DNA of 64,000 bases from Pseudohongiella sp. O18 (GCF_021729085.1 NZ_JAJSAR010000001.1:434001-498000); one strand, 5' to 3'. Counted from the stretch's first letter, positions 39,330 through 52,447 are shown. Numbers and translations are program-made. The notes: generated from the sequence alone by a model not told the origin.

Positions 39330-42300
39330 ATGACTGATCAAGCCCAATACCCCCACATGTTTGGCTTTCCGGAGAAGACCGGACTGTATGACCCGGCCAA
39401 CGAGAAAGATTCCTGCGGCGTAGGCTTTGTTGCAGACATCAAAGGTCGCCCAAGTCACCAGATCATGCTGGACGCCTACCACCTCAACTCCCGCATGGAT
39501 CACCGAGGTGGTTGCGGCTTTGAAGCCAACACCGGCGACGGCGCCGGCATCCTGATGGCACTGCCACACACATTCTTTGCCGAAGTTGCTCAGAACGAGC
39601 TTAACGTTACTCTGCCAGAAGCAGGCAAGTACGCCACCGGCAATATTTTCCTGCCCCAGAACGAGAAAGAGCGTGAGTTCTGCCGGGAGACGATCAACAA
39701 GATCATCGCCGAAGAAGGCCAGAATCTGCTCGGCTGGCGTGAAGTGCCGACTGATGCCGAAGGCGCTGATGTTGGTCCGGCCGCCCGTATGGCGCAGCCC
39801 TACATCGCCCAGCTGTTTATTGGCGCTGCAGATGGTCTCGATAAAGAGGCGTTTGAGCGCAAGCTGTACATCATCCGCAAGCGCTTTACGCACAAGCTGC
39901 GCGGCGACGCGTCGCTGAGCCAGGCAAAAATGCTGTATGCCTGCAGCCTGTCGACCAAAGTTATTGTATATAAAGGTATGTTGACGCCCGGTCAGCTGTT
40001 CCCGTTCTACAAGGATCTGACCAACCCCGGCTTTGAAACACACCTGGCCATGGTGCATTCACGTTTCAGTACCAACACCTTCCCGTCCTGGGACCGTGCC
40101 CAGCCGAATCGCTTCATGAGCCACAACGGTGAAATCAACACCCTGCGCGGCAACGTCAATCAGATGGTGGCACGTGAAGGCACGCTGCACACTGACTTGT
40201 TTGGCGACAAGCTGAAAGATCTGTTCCCCATCATCGACTCTGATGTCTCTGACTCCGGCTCCTTTGACTCGGTACTTGAGTTCATGCTGCTGTCCGGCCG
40301 TTCGCTGCAGGAAGCGGTGATGATGATGATTCCGGAAGCCTGGCAGTCAGACGTCAACATGCCGCAGGACAAGAAGGACTTCTACGAATTCCACAGCGCG
40401 CTGATGGAGCCCTGGGATGGTCCGGCCTCCATTGTATTCTCTGATGGCCACTACATTGGTGCCGTGCTCGACCGTAACGGTCTGCGGCCCAGCCGCTACT
40501 ATGTAACTCACGACGACAAGGTCATTATGGCCTCGGAAGTGGGTGTGGTTCAGGTTGATCCGGCCAACGTCAAAGAAAAAGGCCGTCTGCAGCCAGGCCG
40601 GATGTTCCTGCTGGACTTTGAACAGGGTCGCCTGATCCCTGACGAAGAGCTCAAGCACAGCATTGCCGCCAAGCGTCCCTACGGCGAGTGGCTGGCCAAC
40701 CAGAAAATCACACTGGAAATGCTGGCTGACGGTAATGAAGCCCACTCGCTGGATTCAGACAACGTTCTGCCGCGCATGCAGGCCTTCGGTTACACCACCG
40801 AGACCATGCAGTTCATGCTGCTGCCAATGATCACTGAAGCCCGTGACCCGCTGGGCTCCATGGGCAATGACTCGGCGCTGGCCTGTCTGTCTGACAAGCC
40901 GCGTATGATCTACGACTACTTCAAGCAGCTGTTTGCCCAGGTGACCAACCCGGCAATCGACTCTATCCGTGAAGAAGTGGTGATGTCGCTGGAATGCTTT
41001 ATTGGTCCGGAAGGCAACCTGCTGGAAACCACCGAACAGCACGCCCACCGACTGAGCCTGAAGCACCCGATTCTGTCGAACAAGCAGCTGCAGACCATTC
41101 GCCGCATGGACCACAACGGTCTGCGCAGCAAAGTGGTTGATATCACTTACGACATCAATGCCGAAAATGGTTATCAGGCCGGTCTGGACCGCGTTTGCCA
41201 GGAAGCCAGCCAGGCCATCGCTGATGGTTTTGCTTTTGTTATACTGTCTGACCGCAAGATCGGCAAGAATCGCGCTGCAATAAGCGCTCTGGTAGCCACC
41301 GGTGCCGTGCATCACCACCTGATTCGTACTCACGAGCGCACCAAGATCGGCCTGATCGTCGAGACTGGCGAGGCGCGCGAAGTACACCACCACTGTCTGC
41401 TGGTAGGTTATGGCGCCGACGCCATCAACCCCTACATGGCCTTTGAGGCCATCTGGCAGGCACAGCTGGACGGTCTGCTGGGCAAAGATTACCCGAACGA
41501 AAGCGACGTCGTTTACGCCTACAAAAAAGCGGTTGCCAAGGGCATGCTGAAGGTGATGGCCAAGATGGGCATCTCCACACTGCAGTCATACCGTGGCGCA
41601 CAGATCTTCGAAGCCGTAGGTCTGGCCAAAGATGTAGTTGATCGCTGCTTTGTTGGCACCGCCAGCCGTGTCCAGGGTGTCAACTTCGAAACACTGGTTG
41701 AAGAGACTGAACGTCGTCACCGCCTTGGCTTCCCGGAAAAAGACGAGAACCGCATTCCGGTACTCAACAACCCGGGCGACTTCCACTGGCGCAGCGGTGG
41801 CGAAAGCCACATGTGGGATCCGAGCGCGATCTTCAACCTGCAGAACGCGGCCCGCACCAACAGCCCGGACGCTTACAAGGTTTTTGCCAAGTACACCAAT
41901 GAGCAGACCACACGCGCCTGTACGCTGCGTGGCCTGCTGAAGTTCCGCACCGACCAGAAAGCAATTTCGCTGGATGAAGTGGAACCAGCCAAGGAAATCG
42001 TCAAACGCTTTGCAACAGGCGCCATGAGCTTTGGCTCCATCTCTCAGGAGAGCCACGAGTCACTGGCCGTTGCCATGAACCGACTGGGCGGCAAGTCCAA
42101 TACCGGTGAAGGCGGTGAAGATCCGATCCGTTTCAGCCCGATGGCCAACGGTGACTCCAAGCGCTCGGCGATCAAGCAGGTCGCATCCGGCCGCTTTGGC
42201 GTGACCATCTGGTATCTGAGCAACTCCGACGAGATTCAGATCAAGATTTCCCAGGGCGCCAAGCCCGGTGAGGGCGGCGAGCTGCCCGGCGGCAAAGTGG

Positions 42301-43904
42301 ATGAACAGATCGCCCGTATTCGTCACTCGACGCCGGGTGTAGGGCTGATTTCTCCGCCCCCGCATCACGACATTTACTCCATTGAGGACATGGCTCAGCT
42401 GATCCATGACCTTAAAAACGCTAACCGCCAGGCCCGTATCAGCGTCAAGCTGGTATCGGAAATCGGCGTCGGCACCATTGCTGCTGGTGTTACCAAGGCC
42501 AAGACTGACCACCTGGTCATCGCCGGCCATGATGGCGGCACCGGTGCCTCACCGCTGACCTCCATCAAGCATGCGGGTCTGCCCTGGGAGCTCGGTCTGG
42601 CAGAAACACACCAGACACTGGTTATGAACAATCTGCGTTCACGCGTTGCGCTGCAGACCGACGGCCAGCTGAAGACCGGCCGTGACGTCGCCATTGCTGC
42701 GCTGCTGGGTGCCGAAGAGTACGGTTTTGCAACCGCGCCGCTGGTCACGCTGGGCTGTATCATGATGCGTAAGTGTCACCTGAACACCTGCCCGGTGGGC
42801 ATCGCGACTCAGGATCCTGAGCTGCGCAAGAAGTTCAAAGGCAAGCCTGAGCATGTAGTTAACTACCTGTTCATGGTGGCTGAAGAAATGCGCGAGATCA
42901 TGGCCAGCCTGGGTATTCGCACCGTCAACGAAATGATCGGTCGCGTCGACCTGCTGGAAAGCGATGTGGCTGTAGACCACTGGAAAGCTCGCGGCCTGGA
43001 TCTGAGCAACATCCTGACGCCCGCCAAGGCAGTGTTCCCGAATACTGGTACTTTCTGTTCCATGGAGCAGGATCACGGCCTGGACAAGGCACTGGATAAC
43101 CAGCTGATCGAACTGGCCGCACCTGCGCTGGAGAAAGGCGAGAAGGTCAACATTGAGCTGCCGGTCATCAACATCAACCGCGTTGTCGGCACCATGCTGT
43201 CCAACGAGGTCGCCAAGCGATTCGGCGAAGACCTGCTGCCGGAAGACACCATCAACATCAAGTTGCATGGCTCCGCCGGTCAGAGTCTGGGTGCATGGCT
43301 GGCCAAAGGCATCACCATCACTGTTGAAGGTGACGCCAACGACTTCGTCGGCAAGGGTCTGTCTGGTGGCAAGATCGTGATCTACCCACCGAAAGAGAGC
43401 ACCTTCAAGCCGGAAGACAACATCATTGCCGGTAACGTCAATCTGTATGGCGCCACCGGTGGTGAAGCCTACTTCCGCGGTATCGTTGCTGAGCGATTCG
43501 CCGTGCGTAACTCCGGCGCCAGCGCTGTAGTGGAAGGCATCGGTGACCACGGCTGTGAATACATGACCGGTGGTCGTGTGGTCATTCTTGGCAAAACCGG
43601 CCGTAACTTTGGCGCCGGCATGAGTGGCGGTATCGCCTATGTCTGGGATCAGGACAAAGACTTTGAGCGTCAGTGCAACATGGAGTCGTTTGAACTGGAA
43701 CCAGTCCAGGACGCCACCGACATTGAAGAATTAAAAACACTGATCAGCAATCACCTGCGTTACACCGGCTCGACGGTGGCGCAGCAGATTCTGGATAACT
43801 GGGACGCATCGCTGCAGCACTTTGTGAAAGTGATGCCGACCGACTATAAGCGTGTGCTGGCGGAAATGGCTGCCAAGTCACAGACCCAGGCAGTGGCTGT
43901 CTGA
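39330..43904 (+). CDS. gltB: Glutamate synthase (NADPH) large subunit
   Basis: A 1524-residue GOGAT alpha subunit. It transfers the glutamine amide nitrogen to 2-oxoglutarate, giving glutamate. An N-terminal propeptide ends at the Ntn nucleophile C29 (DSCGVGF), followed by the glutamine amidotransferase domain. The central and FMN domains include [10 protein letters not shown], and three cysteines at 1143, 1149 and 1154 ([13 protein letters not shown]) bind the 3Fe-4S cluster. The C-terminal alpha-beta helix domain has repeated glycine stretches ([13 protein letters not shown]). ATG 39330. GltD follows after 32 bases and forms the enzyme with it. Confidence 0.97.
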   Translation: MTDQAQYPHMFGFPEKTGLYDPANEKDSCGVGFVADIKGRPSHQIMLDAYHLNSRMDHRGGCGFEANTGDGAGILMALPHTFFAEVAQNELNVTLPEAGKYATGNIFLPQNEKEREFCRETINKIIAEEGQNLLGWREVPTDAEGADVGPAARMAQPYIAQLFIGAADGLDKEAFERKLYIIRKRFTHKLRGDASLSQAKMLYACSLSTKVIVYKGMLTPGQLFPFYKDLTNPGFETHLAMVHSRFSTNTFPSWDRAQPNRFMSHNGEINTLRGNVNQMVAREGTLHTDLFGDKLKDLFPIIDSDVSDSGSFDSVLEFMLLSGRSLQEAVMMMIPEAWQSDVNMPQDKKDFYEFHSALMEPWDGPASIVFSDGHYIGAVLDRNGLRPSRYYVTHDDKVIMASEVGVVQVDPANVKEKGRLQPGRMFLLDFEQGRLIPDEELKHSIAAKRPYGEWLANQKITLEMLADGNEAHSLDSDNVLPRMQAFGYTTETMQFMLLPMITEARDPLGSMGNDSALACLSDKPRMIYDYFKQLFAQVTNPAIDSIREEVVMSLECFIGPEGNLLETTEQHAHRLSLKHPILSNKQLQTIRRMDHNGLRSKVVDITYDINAENGYQAGLDRVCQEASQAIADGFAFVILSDRKIGKNRAAISALVATGAVHHHLIRTHERTKIGLIVETGEAREVHHHCLLVGYGADAINPYMAFEAIWQAQLDGLLGKDYPNESDVVYAYKKAVAKGMLKVMAKMGISTLQSYRGAQIFEAVGLAKDVVDRCFVGTASRVQGVNFETLVEETERRHRLGFPEKDENRIPVLNNPGDFHWRSGGESHMWDPSAIFNLQNAARTNSPDAYKVFAKYTNEQTTRACTLRGLLKFRTDQKAISLDEVEPAKEIVKRFATGAMSFGSISQESHESLAVAMNRLGGKSNTGEGGEDPIRFSPMANGDSKRSAIKQVASGRFGVTIWYLSNSDEIQIKISQGAKPGEGGELPGGKVDEQIARIRHSTPGVGLISPPPHHDIYSIEDMAQLIHDLKNANRQARISVKLVSEIGVGTIAAGVTKAKTDHLVIAGHDGGTGASPLTSIKHAGLPWELGLAETHQTLVMNNLRSRVALQTDGQLKTGRDVAIAALLGAEEYGFATAPLVTLGCIMMRKCHLNTCPVGIATQDPELRKKFKGKPEHVVNYLFMVAEEMREIMASLGIRTVNEMIGRVDLLESDVAVDHWKARGLDLSNILTPAKAVFPNTGTFCSMEQDHGLDKALDNQLIELAAPALEKGEKVNIELPVININRVVGTMLSNEVAKRFGEDLLPEDTINIKLHGSAGQSLGAWLAKGITITVEGDANDFVGKGLSGGKIVIYPPKESTFKPEDNIIAGNVNLYGATGGEAYFRGIVAERFAVRNSGASAVVEGIGDHGCEYMTGGRVVILGKTGRNFGAGMSGGIAYVWDQDKDFERQCNMESFELEPVQDATDIEELKTLISNHLRYTGSTVAQQILDNWDASLQHFVKVMPTDYKRVLAEMAAKSQTQAVAV

Positions 43905-43936
43905 TACGTACAAAATTGCAAAGATAAGGTTTTAAC

Positions 43937-45397
<1,461 letters not shown>

Positions 45398-45422
45398 GTT
45401 GTCTGACTGAAGACGCCATATC

Positions 45423-45479
45423 CGGCAGCTGCGGCTGCCTCAGCAAAGGCTGTCATCCTCGCGGATGATGGCCTTTTTT
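45423..45479 (+). terminator. Rho-independent terminator of gltBD (with extra hairpin)
   Basis: GGCtgTCATCC tcgc GGATGAtgGCC (45448-45473) followed by TTTTTT, a strong intrinsic terminator. A smaller hairpin GGCAGC tgcg GCTGCC lies just before it at 45424-45439. Confidence 0.9.
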
Positions 45480-45521
45480 GTGAGTGACATTTTTGCCACA
45501 AGCGTGTGCTAAACTCGACGA

Positions 45522-46478
45522 ATGAGCACACCGGTTCTGACGCTTGAAAACGTCACTAAACGCTATGGCGACTTTACCGCAGTCGACCAGATAAACCTGA
45601 GCATACCGCAGGGCTCTGTCTATGGTTTTCTGGGACCCAATGGGGCCGGCAAAACCACCACTATCCGCATGATTCTCGACATCATCCGTCCGGATACTGG
45701 CCATATCGATGTGCTGGGCCACCGTTCGGCCATGGATGTGCGTCACCGCATCGGTTACCTGCCCGAAGAAAAGGGCCTGTACAAAAAAATGAAGGTCTGG
45801 GCCATCATCAGCTACTTTGCCACGCTGAAGGGTATGTCGCGCAGTGCTGCCCGCCACAAGGCATTTGAGTTGCTGGAGCGCTACGGTCTGAAGGACTTTG
45901 CCGAATCCAGCATCGAGTCATTGTCCAAGGGTATGGGCCAGAAGGTGCAGGTATTGGCCTCCATTGCCCACGAACCCGAGCTGGTCATTCTGGATGAGCC
46001 ATTCTCCGGACTGGACCCGGTCAATCAGGAAGTGCTGGAGCAGCTGATCAAGGACCTGTCGGCTAATGGTCAGACCGTGATTTTCTCCACGCACATCATG
46101 CAGCATGCCGAACGTCTGTGTCAGCGCCTGCTGCTGATTACTCAGGGCCGCAAGGTGTTTGATGGCACCGTCAGTGAGGCACACGCCATCATTCCGCGCC
46201 GCGTTGTACTGGAAACGCGAGGTGATATCCATTCGGTACGCGCGCTGGACGGCGTATTGTCGGTTCAGGAGCAGCCTCCAGAGGACGGCAGCGCCAGAGC
46301 CAACGGGATTCGGCAATGGGAGCTGTACGTAAAAGAACAGGCCGACCCGCAACAGATACTGCAGCACTGCTTTGAGAACGGAGTCTCACTCAGTCGCTTC
46401 GATTTCACTCAGGCCAGTCTGCATGATGTATTTGTGCATCTGGTTGGCAAGGAAGCCCGGGAGCATAATTTTAGATGA
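45522..46478 (+). CDS. ABC-2 type transporter, ATP-binding protein (NatA-like)
   Basis: A 318-residue ATPase. Walker A is GPNGAGKTTT, the signature SLSKGMGQKVQ (the family's usual S-x-G-x-x-x-x replaced), Walker B LVILDEPFSGLDP, and a C-terminal DUF4162-type domain of about 80 residues. With the permease at 46475, stop overlapping its start by 4 bases, it forms an exporter like NatAB (sodium or antimicrobial export). There is no ribosome site; TAAACT lies 6 bases upstream of ATG 45522 with an extended TGC, so the message may be leaderless. Confidence 0.92.
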   Translation: MSTPVLTLENVTKRYGDFTAVDQINLSIPQGSVYGFLGPNGAGKTTTIRMILDIIRPDTGHIDVLGHRSAMDVRHRIGYLPEEKGLYKKMKVWAIISYFATLKGMSRSAARHKAFELLERYGLKDFAESSIESLSKGMGQKVQVLASIAHEPELVILDEPFSGLDPVNQEVLEQLIKDLSANGQTVIFSTHIMQHAERLCQRLLLITQGRKVFDGTVSEAHAIIPRRVVLETRGDIHSVRALDGVLSVQEQPPEDGSARANGIRQWELYVKEQADPQQILQHCFENGVSLSRFDFTQASLHDVFVHLVGKEAREHNFR

Positions 46479-48067
46479 GAGTGACGCTGCTGATCGCCTG
46501 GCGCGAGTTCATGGAAAACGTCAAAACCAAGGGCTTCTGGATTGGCGTCCTTCTGGTCCCAATTGTCTTTTTTCTGATCTTCCATATCTCAAGCCGCCTG
46601 GCCACCGCCACACCGACGCGCTATTTCATGCTGATTGACCAGTCTGGTGAGTACGGCGGCGCGGTCGCCACGGCCATCAGCCGCGAACACCAGCGCCAGG
46701 TCATGCAGGAGTTCATGCGCTATCTGCAGGCAAACCGCGTTGATATGGGCGGCGCACCGCCGCCACAGGCGCCAGCAAACCAGCTCGATCAGCTGCTGGA
46801 TGATTTTGGCAATGACGAAGTGTCTGCGCTTGATGACTGGCTGAGCAACGGCGGCCTGGACATGGCGCTGCAGATGGCCCGGCCCTACCTGCGCGAAGAT
46901 GCACCGCCCTTCACGCCGCCACGACGACAGTTCATTGCCATTGATCCCCCAGCCGATCTGGACACCAGTGCGCCACCGCAGACCATTGTGGAATACATGC
47001 GCCCCTATCTGAATGGCGAGCGACGCCTGCAGCACGACGGGACCGCCGTACCCCTGTTTGCCCTGATTCTGGTACCTGCCAATGTGGCCGGTGATGTGGT
47101 GCGACCTGACTCGCTGGAGCGCCTGATGTTGTCTGACGGTACGCCCAGTGGCGTTCAGTACTGGGCTGCCAACCTGACTGATACCCGCTTGCCGAATGCC
47201 ATTCAGGCCAGTCTCAACAACACCATCCGCCAGCAGGAGTTTACCGCACAGGGCATAGACATTCAGGCCGTGCGCGACATTCAGAGGACCCGGCTGCCAT
47301 TGAGCCGTCTGGATCCTGGCAAACAGCTGGGTGAGGCCGAGGTCAGCATGGCTGACACTTTCCGGCAGTGGGCGCCGATGGGTTTTGTGTATCTGATATT
47401 CATCTCCCTGATGCAGAGCGTGCAGTACCTGCTCAGCAATACCATTGAAGAAAAATCCAATCGCATTATCGAAGTGCTGCTGGCCTCGGTGACACCTGGC
47501 GAGTTGATGATGGGCAAACTGCTCGGCATTGGCGCCACTGGCATTACGACCATCCTGGCCTGGATTACTTCGTTTTTTGTGTTTTTGCAGCTGTACCAGA
47601 CGGTTGAAACGGCCGCCATTGTGCAGATTCTTGACGTGCTGCTCAGCTCTGACCTGATCCCCTACTTTGTGTTCTATTATCTGTGTTGTTACGCGCTGTA
47701 TGCGGGCATCTTCCTCGCCATAGGCAGTCTCTGTAATACGCTGAAGGAGGCCCAGAGCCTGATCATGCCGCTGATCATGATTCTGATCGTGCCGGTGCTG
47801 ACGATGAGCTTTGTCGCTCAGGACCCCAACGGCACCATGGCCCGCGTCATGTCCTGGATTCCGCTGTTCACGCCATTTACGATGATGAACCGTGCCGCCG
47901 CGCAGCCACCCATGGTGGATGTGGTGGGAACAACCATTGTGCTGGTACTGACCACGATTGCTGTGTTGTGGCTGTCCGGGCGTATCTTCCGGCAGGGCAT
48001 TCTGCGCACTGGACAACCGCCGCGTATCGTTGAAGTGTGGCGCATGTTGCGACGACGCCGTGTATAA
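46475..48067 (+). CDS. ABC-2 type transporter permease (NatB-like)
   Basis: A 530-residue permease. The N-terminal membrane helix (GFWIGVLLVPIVFFLIFHIS) is followed by a large soluble domain of about 270 residues, then at least five helices near residues 300-500 (PMGFVYLIFISLMQSVQYLL, LMMGKLLGIGATGITTILAW and others). This is the NatB/YhaP plan: one helix, large extracytoplasmic region, then the membrane core. It is coupled to the ATPase by a 4-base overlap. The substrate is unknown. ATG 46475. Confidence 0.92.
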   Translation: MRVTLLIAWREFMENVKTKGFWIGVLLVPIVFFLIFHISSRLATATPTRYFMLIDQSGEYGGAVATAISREHQRQVMQEFMRYLQANRVDMGGAPPPQAPANQLDQLLDDFGNDEVSALDDWLSNGGLDMALQMARPYLREDAPPFTPPRRQFIAIDPPADLDTSAPPQTIVEYMRPYLNGERRLQHDGTAVPLFALILVPANVAGDVVRPDSLERLMLSDGTPSGVQYWAANLTDTRLPNAIQASLNNTIRQQEFTAQGIDIQAVRDIQRTRLPLSRLDPGKQLGEAEVSMADTFRQWAPMGFVYLIFISLMQSVQYLLSNTIEEKSNRIIEVLLASVTPGELMMGKLLGIGATGITTILAWITSFFVFLQLYQTVETAAIVQILDVLLSSDLIPYFVFYYLCCYALYAGIFLAIGSLCNTLKEAQSLIMPLIMILIVPVLTMSFVAQDPNGTMARVMSWIPLFTPFTMMNRAAAQPPMVDVVGTTIVLVLTTIAVLWLSGRIFRQGILRTGQPPRIVEVWRMLRRRRV

Positions 48068-48099
48068 AAGGCCTACAGGCCAAGTGAGGACTCACCATT

Positions 48100-49140
48100 A
48101 TGCGTGAAACCATGGAGAACCGCGGTTTTCTGGTGGTGCTGGCGGGCATCTCAGCGGCGTTTCTGTTGATCTTGCTGCCGTTCTGGAGCGCCATCTTCTG
48201 GGCCTGTGTCATGAGCCTGCTGTTTAATCCGCTGCAGCGTCGCATGGTCCGCATCTTTAAGGGACGGGAGTCACTGGCAGCCCTGTTTACGCTGCTGCTG
48301 GGCATGGTGCTGGTCGTCATCCCGGTAATCGCCATTGTGTTTGCCTTCATCAATGAGGGCGCCCAGCTATATGAGTCTATCGAGAGCCGGGAAATCAATC
48401 CTTCGGAATTCATTAACCAGATCGGCACCGCCGTGCCCATCCTGCCCGAACTATTACAACGCCTGGGCATCGACACCTCCAACCTGCGCAGCTATCTGTC
48501 CGAATCGGCCGTGGGTCTGAGTCGCATCATTTCGCAGGAAGCGCTGGTGGTGGGTCGCAACACAGTTGCCTTCACACTCAATCTTGCCCTGATGCTGTAT
48601 CTCACCTTCTTCCTGCTTCGCGATGGCGAGACCATCGTCAACTGGATGCGCAAAGCCCTGCCTCTTAACGAAGATCGACGGCAGGTCTTGTTCAGCAAGT
48701 TTGCGGAAGTTTCCCGCGCCACCGTTAAGGGCAACCTGGTGGTCGCCATCGTGCAGGGTGGCCTGGGCGGTTTTATATTCTGGATGCTGGACCTGCAGGC
48801 GCCGGTGCTGTGGGCGGTGGTCATGGCCTTCCTGTCACTGGTGCCCGCAGTGGGTGCCTCGCTGGTGTGGATACCGGTGGCGATATACATGTACGCCACC
48901 GGCGACTGGATGAAGGCCTCGATACTGGTTGCCTACGGCGCCGTTGTCATCGGGCTGGCAGACAATGTGCTGCGCCCCATACTGGTTGGTCGCGATACCA
49001 AGTTGCCCGACTATATGGTGCTGTTTTCCACACTGGGTGGCATCGCACTGCTGGGCATTAACGGCTTTGTCATCGGCCCGCTGATTGCGGCGCTGTTTCT
49101 GAGCTTCTGGAGCATTTTCAGCAAGGAATTTAACGGCTGA
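48100..49140 (+). CDS. AI-2E family transporter (PerM/YdiK type)
   Basis: A 346-residue membrane protein with about eight predicted helices, including ISAAFLLILLPFWSAIFWACVMSLLF and the central FLSLVPAVGASLVWIPVAIYMYATGDW and NVLRPILVGRDTKLPDYMVLFSTLGG that mark the AI-2E_transport family (PF01594). Members include putative permeases and Na+/H+ antiporters; AI-2 export is demonstrated for TqsA only. It lies 32 bases behind the ABC permease on the same strand. ATG 48100 with GAGGA near it. Confidence 0.92.
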   Translation: MRETMENRGFLVVLAGISAAFLLILLPFWSAIFWACVMSLLFNPLQRRMVRIFKGRESLAALFTLLLGMVLVVIPVIAIVFAFINEGAQLYESIESREINPSEFINQIGTAVPILPELLQRLGIDTSNLRSYLSESAVGLSRIISQEALVVGRNTVAFTLNLALMLYLTFFLLRDGETIVNWMRKALPLNEDRRQVLFSKFAEVSRATVKGNLVVAIVQGGLGGFIFWMLDLQAPVLWAVVMAFLSLVPAVGASLVWIPVAIYMYATGDWMKASILVAYGAVVIGLADNVLRPILVGRDTKLPDYMVLFSTLGGIALLGINGFVIGPLIAALFLSFWSIFSKEFNG

Positions 49141-49208
49141 ATGCACTTGCCGCCCTGCTGCGCTAGAATAGCCGCTTGATTGTCTTACAACCCCGGGGAA
49201 CAGCCGCT

Positions 49209-50018
49209 TTGAACCAACGCCAGATCAGTTTTATTGGCGCCGGCAACATGGCAAACAGCCTGATTCGAGGTCTGCTTGCCAAAGACGTGCCCGCGCAGAA
49301 TATCGCCGCTACCGACATTGACAGTGACAAGCTGGCCCAACTCGCCAGCGAGTGCGGCATTCGCACCGGTGATACCTCCTCTGTCGCCTCCGAAGCCGAT
49401 GTCATTGTGCTGGCCGTCAAACCACAGGTGATGGCCAGTGTCTGCGAAGCGCTGCGTCCGCTGATTGGTAAAAAAGACTGCCTGATTATTTCCATTGCTG
49501 CCGGCATTCCGGTCAGCTCGCTCGCCAGTTGGCTGGGTGACGACAGGGCCATTGTCCGCTGCATGCCCAATACACCTTCGCTGGTGGGCGAGGGCGCCAC
49601 AGGCCTGTTTGCCAACGCCCGATGCAGCGAACAGCACCAGCAACTGGCTGGCGACATCATGGCGGCCGTTGGTATTGCCTGCTGGCTGGATCAGGAACAG
49701 GACATCGACGCTGTCACGGCGCTGTCCGGCAGCGGCCCGGCCTACTTCTTTCTGATGATGGAAGCCATGGAAAAAGCCGGTACGGCCATGGGCCTGACTG
49801 CCGAAACGGCACGGCAGCTCGCCATTCAGACCGCCCTGGGTGCTGGTAAACTGGCTGCAAACAGCGATGTCCCTCCGGATGAACTGCGCCGGCGCGTGAC
49901 CTCGCCAGGTGGAACAACCGAACAGGCTGTGCTGTCATTCCAGCGCGACGGCTTTGAATCCATCGTTGAAACCGCCATGAAAGCCGCGCAGCAACGCGCT
50001 GCCGAACTGGCCAAATAA
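49209..50018 (+). CDS. proC: Pyrroline-5-carboxylate reductase
   Basis: A 269-residue enzyme that reduces 1-pyrroline-5-carboxylate to proline with NAD(P)H, the last step of proline synthesis. The Rossmann start is ISFIGAGNMANSLIRGL, then VLAVKPQ, MPNTPSLVGEGATG, and the C-terminal ALSGSGPAYFFLMMEAMEKAG and TSPGGTTEQA, all family signatures. The longer frame opens at TTG 49176, but TAGAAT at 49164 ends 6 bases before it, so transcription starts near there. TTG 49209 with GGGGAA upstream is preferred. YggT follows 41 bases on. Confidence 0.93.
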   Translation: MNQRQISFIGAGNMANSLIRGLLAKDVPAQNIAATDIDSDKLAQLASECGIRTGDTSSVASEADVIVLAVKPQVMASVCEALRPLIGKKDCLIISIAAGIPVSSLASWLGDDRAIVRCMPNTPSLVGEGATGLFANARCSEQHQQLAGDIMAAVGIACWLDQEQDIDAVTALSGSGPAYFFLMMEAMEKAGTAMGLTAETARQLAIQTALGAGKLAANSDVPPDELRRRVTSPGGTTEQAVLSFQRDGFESIVETAMKAAQQRAAELAK

Positions 50019-50059
50019 GTTCAAATTCAACAGACACGAAATAGCGGGACAGGATAAAC

Positions 50060-50638
50060 ATGAACACTATCGGCGACATCGGAACCTTGCTTGTCAGTAC
50101 GCTGGGCTCACTTTATCTGATGGCTATCCTGCTGCGATTCCTGCTGCAATTGTCGCGCGCTGACTTTTATAACCCGATTACACAAATGATCGTGCGCTTC
50201 ACCGATCCGGGCGTGCAGATTTTCCGCCGTATCATCCCGGGTATCCGCGGCATTGATCTGTCATCGCTGGTGCTGGCCATCGTGTTTCAGTGCGCAGCCA
50301 TGTACGCACTGATCTTTCTGGCCGGGCTGCAGTTCCCGAATTTTGGCCTGATTCTGACCTGGGGTCTGGCGGGAATACTCAGCTTCATTCTGAATATCTA
50401 TTTCTGGGGCATGCTGATATCCATCATCGCCAGCTTCATCGCGCCCTTCAGCGGACACCCGGCACTGGTGCTGGTCCGACAGCTGACTGAACCGGTCATG
50501 GCACCGTTCCGGCGCCTGCTGCCGTCCATGGGCGGCCTGGATCTGTCACCCATCTTTGTGTTCCTGGCCATCCAGATCATCCGCATTGTGCTGATCATTC
50601 CGGTCCAGGCCAATCCACGCTTCGTGCTCGGACTCTAA
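50060..50638 (+). CDS. YggT family membrane protein
   Basis: A 192-residue membrane protein made of two YggT repeats. Each has a helix pair with a signature such as [31 protein letters not shown] in the first, and [31 protein letters not shown] in the second. YggT proteins are linked to osmotic tolerance and cell division but the function is unclear. Next to proC is their usual place in gammaproteobacteria. ATG 50060; the metX gene starts 5 bases after its stop. Confidence 0.9.
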   Translation: MNTIGDIGTLLVSTLGSLYLMAILLRFLLQLSRADFYNPITQMIVRFTDPGVQIFRRIIPGIRGIDLSSLVLAIVFQCAAMYALIFLAGLQFPNFGLILTWGLAGILSFILNIYFWGMLISIIASFIAPFSGHPALVLVRQLTEPVMAPFRRLLPSMGGLDLSPIFVFLAIQIIRIVLIIPVQANPRFVLGL

Positions 50639-50643
50639 ACACA

Positions 50644-51843
50644 ATGCCCGACGTGTTACCCGAAAACTCTGTGGGTCTGGTGACGCCACAGCTTTATCAT
50701 TTTGATGAACCGTTGCCGCTGCGCAGCGGCAAAGAGTTGAAGGCCTACGACCTGATGGTCGAAACCTATGGCGAACTCAATGCCGAGCGCAGCAATGCCA
50801 TTCTGATCTGCCATGCCCTGAGCGGCGACCATCATGCGGCCGGTTATCACAGTATGGATGACCGCAAACCAGGCTGGTGGGATGTAGCGATCGGACCTGG
50901 CAAACCCATCGACACCAATCACTTTTTTGTGGTGTGCCTGAACAATCTCGGTGGCTGCGCCGGCAGCACGGGGCCGGCCTCCATGAATCCGGATACCGGC
51001 ACCTGGTACGGCCCCGATTTCCCGGTGGTCACTGTGCGCGACTGGGTAAACAGTCAGGCACGCCTGGCCGACCGTCTGGGCATCGACAAATGGGCTGCAG
51101 TCATTGGAGGCAGCCTGGGTGGCATGCAGGTAATGCGCTGGTCCATCAGTTATCCCGAACGCGTCCGTCACGCCATCATGATGGCTGTGGCACCAAAACT
51201 GTCGGCACAGAACATTGCGTTTAATGAAGTCGCTCGGCAGTCGATCACCGCCGACCCTGATTTCCATGCCGGGCGCTATCGTGAACACAACACGCTGCCC
51301 AAGCGTGGTGTGATGCTGGCACGCATGGTCGGTCACATTACCTATCTGTCGGACAGTGCCATGCGGGAAAAATTCGGTAAGGCGTCCGAGCAGCTGAAAC
51401 AGGCGTCGCTGAACCTGGGCCGTGATCTGCGTGCGGGCAAGCTGAGCTTTGGCTTTGATGTCGATTTCCAGGTGGAAAGTTACCTGCACTACCAGGGCGA
51501 ACGCTTTTCTGAGACATTTGACGCTAATACCTATCTGCTGATGACCAAGGCACTCGACTATTTTGACCCCAGCGTCGACTACGACGGCGATCTGAGCAAG
51601 GCATTCGCCAACAGCGATTGCCGCTTTATGCTGGTGTCGTTCAGCACTGACTGGCGTTTTCCACCGGAACGTACCCGGGAGATTGTCACCGCATTGCTGA
51701 AGGCCGGCAAACAGGTCAGCTACCTGGATATCGAAGCCGATCAGGGTCATGACGCATTTTTATTGCCAGTGCCACGCTACATGCAGGCACTGACCACCTA
51801 TCTTGATCGCGTCAAGCTGGAGATCAGTTCTCATGCGGCCTGA
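50644..51843 (+). CDS. metX: Homoserine O-acetyltransferase/O-succinyltransferase
   Basis: A 399-residue alpha/beta hydrolase that acylates homoserine, the first committed step of methionine synthesis. The nucleophile elbow GGSLGGMQ (Ser about residue 157), [13 protein letters not shown], and the acid and His of the triad in [10 protein letters not shown] and [10 protein letters not shown] are present. Some MetX enzymes of this type use succinyl-CoA rather than acetyl-CoA, which the sequence alone does not settle. ATG 50644. Its stop overlaps the metW start, the normal MetX-MetW coupling. Confidence 0.95.
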   Translation: MPDVLPENSVGLVTPQLYHFDEPLPLRSGKELKAYDLMVETYGELNAERSNAILICHALSGDHHAAGYHSMDDRKPGWWDVAIGPGKPIDTNHFFVVCLNNLGGCAGSTGPASMNPDTGTWYGPDFPVVTVRDWVNSQARLADRLGIDKWAAVIGGSLGGMQVMRWSISYPERVRHAIMMAVAPKLSAQNIAFNEVARQSITADPDFHAGRYREHNTLPKRGVMLARMVGHITYLSDSAMREKFGKASEQLKQASLNLGRDLRAGKLSFGFDVDFQVESYLHYQGERFSETFDANTYLLMTKALDYFDPSVDYDGDLSKAFANSDCRFMLVSFSTDWRFPPERTREIVTALLKAGKQVSYLDIEADQGHDAFLLPVPRYMQALTTYLDRVKLEISSHAA

Positions 51844-52447
51844 TCTCGACATTATTCAAAAGTGGATTGAACCTGGCAGCCGGGTGCTGGACCTGGGTTG
51901 CGGCGACGGCGCCCTGCTGGCCTACCTGCGTGATAGAAAGCAGATCCACGGCATCGGCCTGGAGATCGACAACCAGAAGATCAACGGCTGTCTGGACAAG
52001 GGAATCAGCGTCATTCAGCAGGACCTGAACAAGGGACTGCAGAATTTTGAGTCGCAAAGCTTTGATACTGTGCTACTGACCCAGACACTGCAGGCCGTGC
52101 ATTTCCCCGACAAACTGGTCGACGAGATGCTGCGCATTGGCAAGAACTGCATTGTCACCTTCCCCAATTTTGGCAACTGGAAGAGCCGTGCCTACCTGGC
52201 GTTCAAGGGGCGCATGCCGGTTTCTGACTTCATGCCTTATGAGTGGTTCGACACACCCAACATCCATTTTTGTACGGTAAAGGATTTTGACGAATTCTGC
52301 CGCAGCCGCGACATCGATGTGATCACCCGAACAGTGGTGGACATCAAACATCGTGACAGCTGGATTATTCGCGCCTTTCCCAACCTGCTCAGCGAAATTG
52401 CCATCTATCATTTCAGTCGCAAACCTGCCAAGTCCGAGGCTGCCTGA
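51833..52447 (+). CDS. metW: Methionine biosynthesis protein MetW
   Basis: A 204-residue methyltransferase-fold protein encoded right behind metX. It starts [32 protein letters not shown] with a SAM-binding-type loop, and has [22 protein letters not shown] in the middle. ATG 51833 overlaps the metX stop (ATGCGGCCTGA), and the upstream open frame is a by-product. MetW is required with MetX for methionine formation in pseudomonads. Length is normal. Confidence 0.94.
   Translation: MRPDLDIIQKWIEPGSRVLDLGCGDGALLAYLRDRKQIHGIGLEIDNQKINGCLDKGISVIQQDLNKGLQNFESQSFDTVLLTQTLQAVHFPDKLVDEMLRIGKNCIVTFPNFGNWKSRAYLAFKGRMPVSDFMPYEWFDTPNIHFCTVKDFDEFCRSRDIDVITRTVVDIKHRDSWIIRAFPNLLSEIAIYHFSRKPAKSEAA

Noticed and set aside
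39297-43550. Several open frames of 100-300 codons on the minus strand opposite gltB.
   Set aside because: They are shadows of gltB and lack start sites or domain content.
46589-48016. Open frame of 475 codons on the minus strand opposite the ABC permease.
   Set aside because: It mirrors the permease codons, has no recognisable domain, and the plus-strand gene is clearly real.
49176-49208. Upstream TTG start for proC.
   Set aside because: It falls at the expected transcription start, while TTG 49209 has a ribosome-like site and begins right before the Rossmann fold.
50656-51750. Open frame of 364 codons opposite metX.
   Set aside because: Shadow of metX; no motif in the protein.
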